Part shown: positions 60,375-64,000 of the stretch, in pieces | Layout of the letters: each line of letters opens with the position of its first letter | How positions within the stretch are numbered: position 1 is the stretch's first letter | Made by a program: the position numbers and the translations under genes | The notes under the pieces: model-generated | What the model was told of the DNA's origin: nothing | Databases searched by the model: none | What the model saw: the letters and a program-made list of their open reading frames with translations, nothing else | Assembly: GCA_035474375.1 (NCBI GenBank) | Contig: DATINJ010000036.1 | Location: 1 to 64,000, forward strand | Reading direction: 5' to 3' | Source of the DNA: JANNPJ01 sp035474375 | GTDB taxonomy: Bacteria; Actinomycetota; Actinomycetes; Actinomycetales; Kineosporiaceae | DNA: 64,000 bases

Positions 60375-61109
60375 TCAATCCCGGCTGAAGACCTGCAGGA
60401 AGTCCACCGGCGAGAGCAGGTCGGGTGAACCCGACTCGATCAGATCCAGGACCCGGTGCGGCGGCGGCCGGACCGGGAGACTGTCTCGACCCAGCACCGA
60501 CCAGAGCCCGCGAGCCGGGACGTCGCCCTGGTTGCAGTACACATGCGGAGTGGCGGCGTCGAACTCCAGCGAATCCCCGGCCCGAAGGGTGTACGTCTCG
60601 AAACTCAACTGCAGCGTCAGCTCGCCCGACATCAGATACGCGTACTCAATACCGCTGTGCCGCAACAGCTTTCCACTGGACGACGACGTCGCCCCGGGTT
60701 CGTAGGTGACCAGCAGAACGTCCAGCAGCTGGCTCGGGCCCCGGGTCAGCCGCTCCCAGACGACACCGGAGTCGAGGTCGAGGGTCTGTCTCTCGGGTGG
60801 GTGGATCACCGGCGAGACGCTTCGCTCGGGCCGCTGATCGACCCCGCGCACGCCGTCCAGCCTGGTCGTGCCGTCCAAACCGGCCGCGCCATCCAGTGCG
60901 GCCCATTCCGACCGGAGGAGCGCATCCAGCGACAACCCGAGCTCGGACACCAACGCGGACAACGTAGAGACCGATGGATCGCTCTTGCCGTTCTCGATCT
61001 GCGACAGCAGGCTCGCGGTCACCCCGGTTCGCCGTCCGAGTTCGCGCAGGCTCAACCCATTGCTCAATCGGGCGGAGCGGATCTGCGCCCGAGCCCCTGG
61101 GTGCATCAT
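60375..61109 (-). CDS. XRE-family regulator with cupin domain
   Basis: About 244 aa from the ATG at 61109, with AAGGGG upstream; an in-frame extension to 61250 has no support. The helix-turn-helix covers residues 8-62 (RSARLSNGLSLRELGRRTGV, then SLLSQIENGKSDPSVSTLSAL). A short linker holds low-complexity LDGxxRLDG. The cupin beta-barrel (about 125-225) has PSQLLDVLLVTYEPGATSSS, LLRHSGIEYAYLMSGEL, the canonical cupin motif 1, and GDSLEFDAATPHVYCN, motif 2. The cupin senses a small effector and the HTH binds DNA. It converges with the deoC-ALDH operon. Regulation of that operon is plausible but unproven. Confidence 0.9.
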   Translation of the reverse strand: MMHPGARAQIRSARLSNGLSLRELGRRTGVTASLLSQIENGKSDPSVSTLSALVSELGLSLDALLRSEWAALDGAAGLDGTTRLDGVRGVDQRPERSVSPVIHPPERQTLDLDSGVVWERLTRGPSQLLDVLLVTYEPGATSSSSGKLLRHSGIEYAYLMSGELTLQLSFETYTLRAGDSLEFDAATPHVYCNQGDVPARGLWSVLGRDSLPVRPPPHRVLDLIESGSPDLLSPVDFLQVFSRD

Positions 61110-61316
61110 GGGTGACGCCCCTTCCCTCACCGAACGGGCAGCCGGACGGATTGGGCGGGATCGCCGCCGTCGTCCGTTCTGGTCCCAATCGACGGTACAC
61201 GAGCCCCGCTGACCAGAGCAGATGCAAACCGGAACGATGTCAGAAGTCACCTCCTCCCGAACTCTGCTCCGGCGCCCGCTCCGGCCCGCGCACCGCGCCG
61301 CCCGCGACCCCGCCGA

Positions 61317-61889
61317 TCAGGTGAAAGACGGTTTCACATCAAGGATCTCCGCGTATCGGCGGTTCAGATCCGGCCAGCCGTAGGCACTGGCTTTGCTGCC
61401 GACAGCGGGCCCGAAGGGCACACCTTTGATCAACGCGTCCGCGGCGTCCAGACAAATATGCCAACCAGCGGCGCTGGCCGAGGCCATCCCGGGATCGGCA
61501 AGCGTGTGCCGCAGCACCACAGTGGTGCCATCTGCGGTGCCGGTGAGCTCCCATCGGAGCACGTCGCCGCCCCAGCGATACACCAGCAGTCGCGGCGGTT
61601 CCGACTCGAGCACGCAGGCCGTCTGATCGGCGTCCCCGCTCGGGTCGGCGCTCTCAAGCATGGTCATCACCACGTCGCCGGGCGTCTCCAGGTTCCGGTC
61701 GGCGGTGAAGGGCGCCCATTGTCGTAGCTGCCCGGGTTCGGTGAGCGCTTCCCAGACTCGCTTCACCGGGTGGCTCAGCTCTCGGCTGAGGATCACTGTC
61801 CAGCGCCCGTCAGCGAACGTGCGCTGCGGTCGCATGATCGGGCTTGGCTGATATCCGTCCTGGTACGTGGGTTGGGTGGGTTCAGTCAT
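61317..61889 (-). CDS. SRPBCC/AHSA1-type ligand-binding domain protein
   Basis: 190 aa with GGAG just before the ATG. The helix-grip fold begins at RWTVILSRELSHPVKRVWEALTEP, with GQLRQWAPFTADRNLE, LRWELTGTADGTTVVLRHTLAD and GWHICLDAADALIKG typical of activator-of-Hsp90-like START proteins. It lies 3 bp after an ArsR regulator in the same direction, the common 'ArsR-SRPBCC' pair. It probably binds a hydrophobic ligand or helps a redox stress response. There is no enzymatic residue pattern. Confidence 0.88.
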   Translation of the reverse strand: MTEPTQPTYQDGYQPSPIMRPQRTFADGRWTVILSRELSHPVKRVWEALTEPGQLRQWAPFTADRNLETPGDVVMTMLESADPSGDADQTACVLESEPPRLLVYRWGGDVLRWELTGTADGTTVVLRHTLADPGMASASAAGWHICLDAADALIKGVPFGPAVGSKASAYGWPDLNRRYAEILDVKPSFT

Positions 61890-61892
61890 CGC

Positions 61893-62219
61893 TTACTCCA
61901 GGGAGTCGAGGCGGTCGATACCGTCGAGATGCTGCTCCAGCGCATCGAGGTGCCGATTCCACTTCTGCCGGAAGGGGCCGAGCCAGGCCTCCAGTTCGGC
62001 GAACGGCGGTTGATCCAGCCGGTAGATCCGATGCTGAGCGGCCGTTCTGCTGGCGACAAACCCGTTGTCGCGCAACACCTTGAGATGCTTTGACACGGTT
62101 GGCTGGCTGAGCCCGAGCGAGCCGACCAGCTCACTGACACTTCGCTCGCGGTCGATCAGCTCGTGCAGGATCCGCCGCCGAGTGGGATCGGCGACAACGG
62201 TGAAGATATCGCTGGGCAC
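61893..62219 (-). CDS. ArsR-family helix-turn-helix regulator, leaderless start
   Basis: About 108 aa from the GTG at 62219. VPSDIFTVVADPTRRRILHEL begins the wing-helix, SVSELVGSLGLSQPTVSKHLK is the recognition helix and NGFVASRTAAQHRIYRL the wing. The upstream in-frame residues are not needed. A promoter with -35 TTGCGT (62250-62255) and -10 TATATA (62226-62231), spacing 18 bp, ends 6 nt before the GTG, so the mRNA should be leaderless. It is co-transcribed with the SRPBCC gene 3 bp downstream and probably self-represses. Confidence 0.88.
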   Translation of the reverse strand: MPSDIFTVVADPTRRRILHELIDRERSVSELVGSLGLSQPTVSKHLKVLRDNGFVASRTAAQHRIYRLDQPPFAELEAWLGPFRQKWNRHLDALEQHLDGIDRLDSLE

Positions 62220-62255
62220 GATATTTATATACTCCGACCGCCATATGCCACGCAA
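62220..62255 (-). promoter_or_regulatory. Leaderless promoter of the ArsR-SRPBCC operon
   Basis: -35 TTGCGT and -10 TATATA with an 18-bp spacer on the minus strand; the transcript would start at or beside the GTG at 62219. Confidence 0.6.
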
Positions 62256-62336
62256 GGAATATCTCGTGCAGGCTTAGAAGTTTCGAAAACGGCTTGTTTC
62301 CAGTGGCTTTGATGAAAGCGTAGATAGATCATGCTA

Positions 62337-62372
62337 TTGATGTCGATCTTTTGGGTGGTTATAATCGAACGT
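62337..62372 (+). promoter_or_regulatory. Leaderless promoter of the HNH gene
   Basis: -35 TTGATG (62337-62342), 17-bp spacer, -10 TATAAT (62360-62365), then the ATG at 62373 only 7 nt later. There is no ribosome site, so the message should start at or next to the AUG. This is the closest match to the sigma-70 consensus I saw in the window. Confidence 0.8.
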
Positions 62373-64000
62373 ATGAGCGAACTCCGGATGGATCGTCGAC
62401 TTCGGAACCACCACGGTCACACCGTGGACCTGGTCCTGCCTCGTCCCCGACCCGCCCCTGATCGGATCGACCCGGGCGCAGACGAGGGCACCCGGGTCGA
62501 TCCGATACTGCGACCCGACGGGCTCTCCGCCTCCTGCTCCGGGATTGCTCTGGCCGCAGCCAAGACTGCCCTGCCCGCCCTGTCCGACTACGACCTCGTC
62601 GAGGAACTCGCGCGGGCCCACAACATCAGCGCATCCTGGTACGCCCACCAACTCACTACCCTTGCCCGCCTTTACCACCGCCCGGTGATGAGCCCACCCT
62701 CCGGTGAACCGCCCGGCCGCCGCAAGCAGCTCTCCCGCGAAGACGTCACCGTTGCCGAGATCGCCCCCAAACTCCATCTCAGCGACGATGCCGCCCGCCG
62801 CCTCCTGCACCGCGCCCTGACCCTGACTTCCCGGCTACCCCACACACTCGCCCTGCTGAAATCCGGGCGCCTGGATGAACCCCGCGCCCACGCCCTTGCC
62901 GACCTGATCGGCAAAATGGCCGATTGGGTCCACTCCAGCGCCCTCGCTGAAGACCCCTCCCCCCGCAACGCCGAACACGCCGCCACTGCCCTCGCCTCCA
63001 TGGTCGAACACCACGTCCTCAAACGCGCCGCCACCCAACGCACCGACCAACTACGCGACTGCACTCGCCGCGCCATCGCCCGAATCGCCCCTGCCTACGC
63101 CGCCACCCTTCACCAAGACACCACCGCCACCCGCGATGTCTTCATCAGCCACCACGGCCAAGAAGACGGCATGGGCTTCCTCGGCGCCCACCTGCCCATT
63201 ATCGAAACCAAAGCCTGCTGGGCAGCCCTCACCTCCCGAGCTCACCAGATGCGCGACCGCGGCGACCTCCGCACGCTTGATCAGCTCCGGGCCGACGCCC
63301 TCGTTCAAGCCATCCTGAACCCCGGCCCTCTCTTCGGATTCATCACCAACTCCGGCGCCAAACTCGACTCCGACTCCAGCGCTGACTCCAGCTCCAGCCC
63401 TGGCTCGTCCCCTGGCACGAGTTCTGGCGCGGGAGCCGCCTTCGGCCGTGGCCCTCGTACGGACACCTGGCCGGCCAAGGACGTCGCCCGCGGCGTCACC
63501 GCCCATGTCCAAGTCACCGTCTCCATCGAAACCCTCCTCAACCTGAACGACGACCCCGCCCACCTCACCGGCCACGGCACCATCACCGCTCAAACCGCCC
63601 GCGCCCTCGCTTTCCAGCCCGACTCCACCTGGCGGCGCCTCCTCACCGACCCCCAAAGCGGAACCCTGCTCGACTACGGGCGCACTAAGTACAGACCGCC
63701 CACCCCGCTCGCTGACCACGTGATCGCCCGCGACCTCACCTGCACCCATCCGGACTGCACCCAACCCGCCGAAAACTGCGATCTTGACCACCTCCTCGCC
63801 TTCCCCCTCGGCGCCACGTGCGAATGCAATCTTCATCCCAGATGCCGTCGACATCATCGGATCAAGCACGAAACACTATGGAGTGCAGCTCATTCCACCG
63901 ACAACAACGACCCCGAAGGAACCCTGATCAGCACCAGCCCGACCGGCCACACCTACAAAACTCATCGCCAGCCGCTCACCGAACCCAGCCCGAGAGCACC
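62373..64000 (+). CDS. DUF222/13E12-family protein with HNH endonuclease domain, C-terminus cut by window edge
   Basis: 543 codons visible, open to base 64000. DUF222 spans about 60-330 (YDLVEELARAHNISASWYAH, VAEIAPKLHLSDDAARRLLH and LPHTLALLKSGRLDEPRAHAL). A Ser/Gly-rich low-complexity linker lies near 330-360. The HNH zinc-finger nuclease starts near DLTCTHPDCTQPAENCDLDH and ends HPRCRRHHRIKHETLW, with Cys-Cys and His-Asn/His ligands; the family's catalytic His is in CDLDHLLAFP. Such 13E12 repeat proteins occur in many copies in actinomycetes; function is debated (mobile nuclease or defence). Transcription is leaderless. Plus-strand use is clear because the minus-strand reading has no start or domain. 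Confidence 0.9.
   Translation, partial: MSELRMDRRLRNHHGHTVDLVLPRPRPAPDRIDPGADEGTRVDPILRPDGLSASCSGIALAAAKTALPALSDYDLVEELARAHNISASWYAHQLTTLARLYHRPVMSPPSGEPPGRRKQLSREDVTVAEIAPKLHLSDDAARRLLHRALTLTSRLPHTLALLKSGRLDEPRAHALADLIGKMADWVHSSALAEDPSPRNAEHAATALASMVEHHVLKRAATQRTDQLRDCTRRAIARIAPAYAATLHQDTTATRDVFISHHGQEDGMGFLGAHLPIIETKACWAALTSRAHQMRDRGDLRTLDQLRADALVQAILNPGPLFGFITNSGAKLDSDSSADSSSSPGSSPGTSSGAGAAFGRGPRTDTWPAKDVARGVTAHVQVTVSIETLLNLNDDPAHLTGHGTITAQTARALAFQPDSTWRRLLTDPQSGTLLDYGRTKYRPPTPLADHVIARDLTCTHPDCTQPAENCDLDHLLAFPLGATCECNLHPRCRRHHRIKHETLWSAAHSTDNNDPEGTLISTSPTGHTYKTHRQPLTEPSPRA

Noticed and set aside
62373..64000. Group of minus-strand frames opposite the HNH gene
   Set aside because: They are Gly/Glu/Val-rich shadows; the plus strand has DUF222 and HNH motifs and a near-consensus promoter.

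Overview
The window is high-GC DNA from a free-living, plant-polymer-degrading actinomycete. The evidence is the strong GC3 bias, GTG starts, 4-nt start/stop overlaps, CBM2-bearing secreted hydrolases, a streptogrisin-like protease, actinobacterial RNase J, a DUF222/13E12-type HNH protein and a TIGR03086-type protein. I cannot fix the genus from the sequence.

Region by region: (i) 1-9.3 kb: an FG-GAP secreted protein cut by the window edge; a psuK-psuG pseudouridine catabolism pair closed by a strong hairpin; a small lipoprotein; a xylan module (GH10 xylanase, divergent LacI regulator, CE4 deacetylase-CBM2, CE1-type esterase); a VOC protein; and an autoregulated TipA-like MerR regulator. (ii) 9.3-11.8 kb: two tandem paralogous secreted proteins of unknown function with matching leaders. 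(iii) 11.86-29.64 kb, minus strand: one 13-gene operon in which all 12 junctions are 4-nt ATGA/GTGA overlaps. It encodes a polysaccharide deacetylase, GT2 glycosyltransferase, ATP-grasp ligase fused to a second copy of the VOC protein, an unknown protein, an MFS exporter, two NRPS proteins (A-PCP-E/C and A-PCP-C), a nucleotide-sugar dehydrogenase, an LDH2-family oxidoreductase with an ABC-ATPase-like N-terminus, a Gfo/Idh/MocA oxidoreductase, two TIM-barrel sugar isomerase-like proteins and a sulfotransferase. I read this as a biosynthetic cluster for an exported, probably sulfated, sugar-peptide conjugate. It is the most novel part of the window.

(iv) 29.64-34.2 kb: an AT-rich 600-bp intergenic region, a mycothiol-type DinB-fold protein, a GGDEF-EAL protein and an orphan CopD-like C-terminal domain protein. 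(v) 34.2-53.4 kb: a cell-wall and polysaccharide degradation region (CBM2-GH5 cellulase, FG-GAP protein, expansin-CBM2, GH10-CBM2 xylanase, GH3 glycosidase, S1 protease, RNase J, a hypothetical protein, a secreted beta-helix protein and an acyltransferase). LacI-type palindromes built from TGAAA/TTTCA or GTTTC/GAAAC half sites recur upstream of the hydrolase genes, suggesting a carbohydrate-responsive regulon. (vi) 53.5-64 kb: an HxlR regulator, AGE-family isomerase, hypothetical membrane protein, hydroxyacid dehydrogenase, deoC with two aldehyde dehydrogenases (deoxyribose/nucleoside use, complementing psuKG), an XRE-cupin regulator, an ArsR/SRPBCC pair and a leaderless DUF222-HNH gene running off the right edge.

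Most minus-strand genes end in clear GC-rich hairpins, several pairing by G-U only in the minus-strand RNA, which confirms their direction. No tRNA, rRNA, CRISPR array or insertion sequence was seen.
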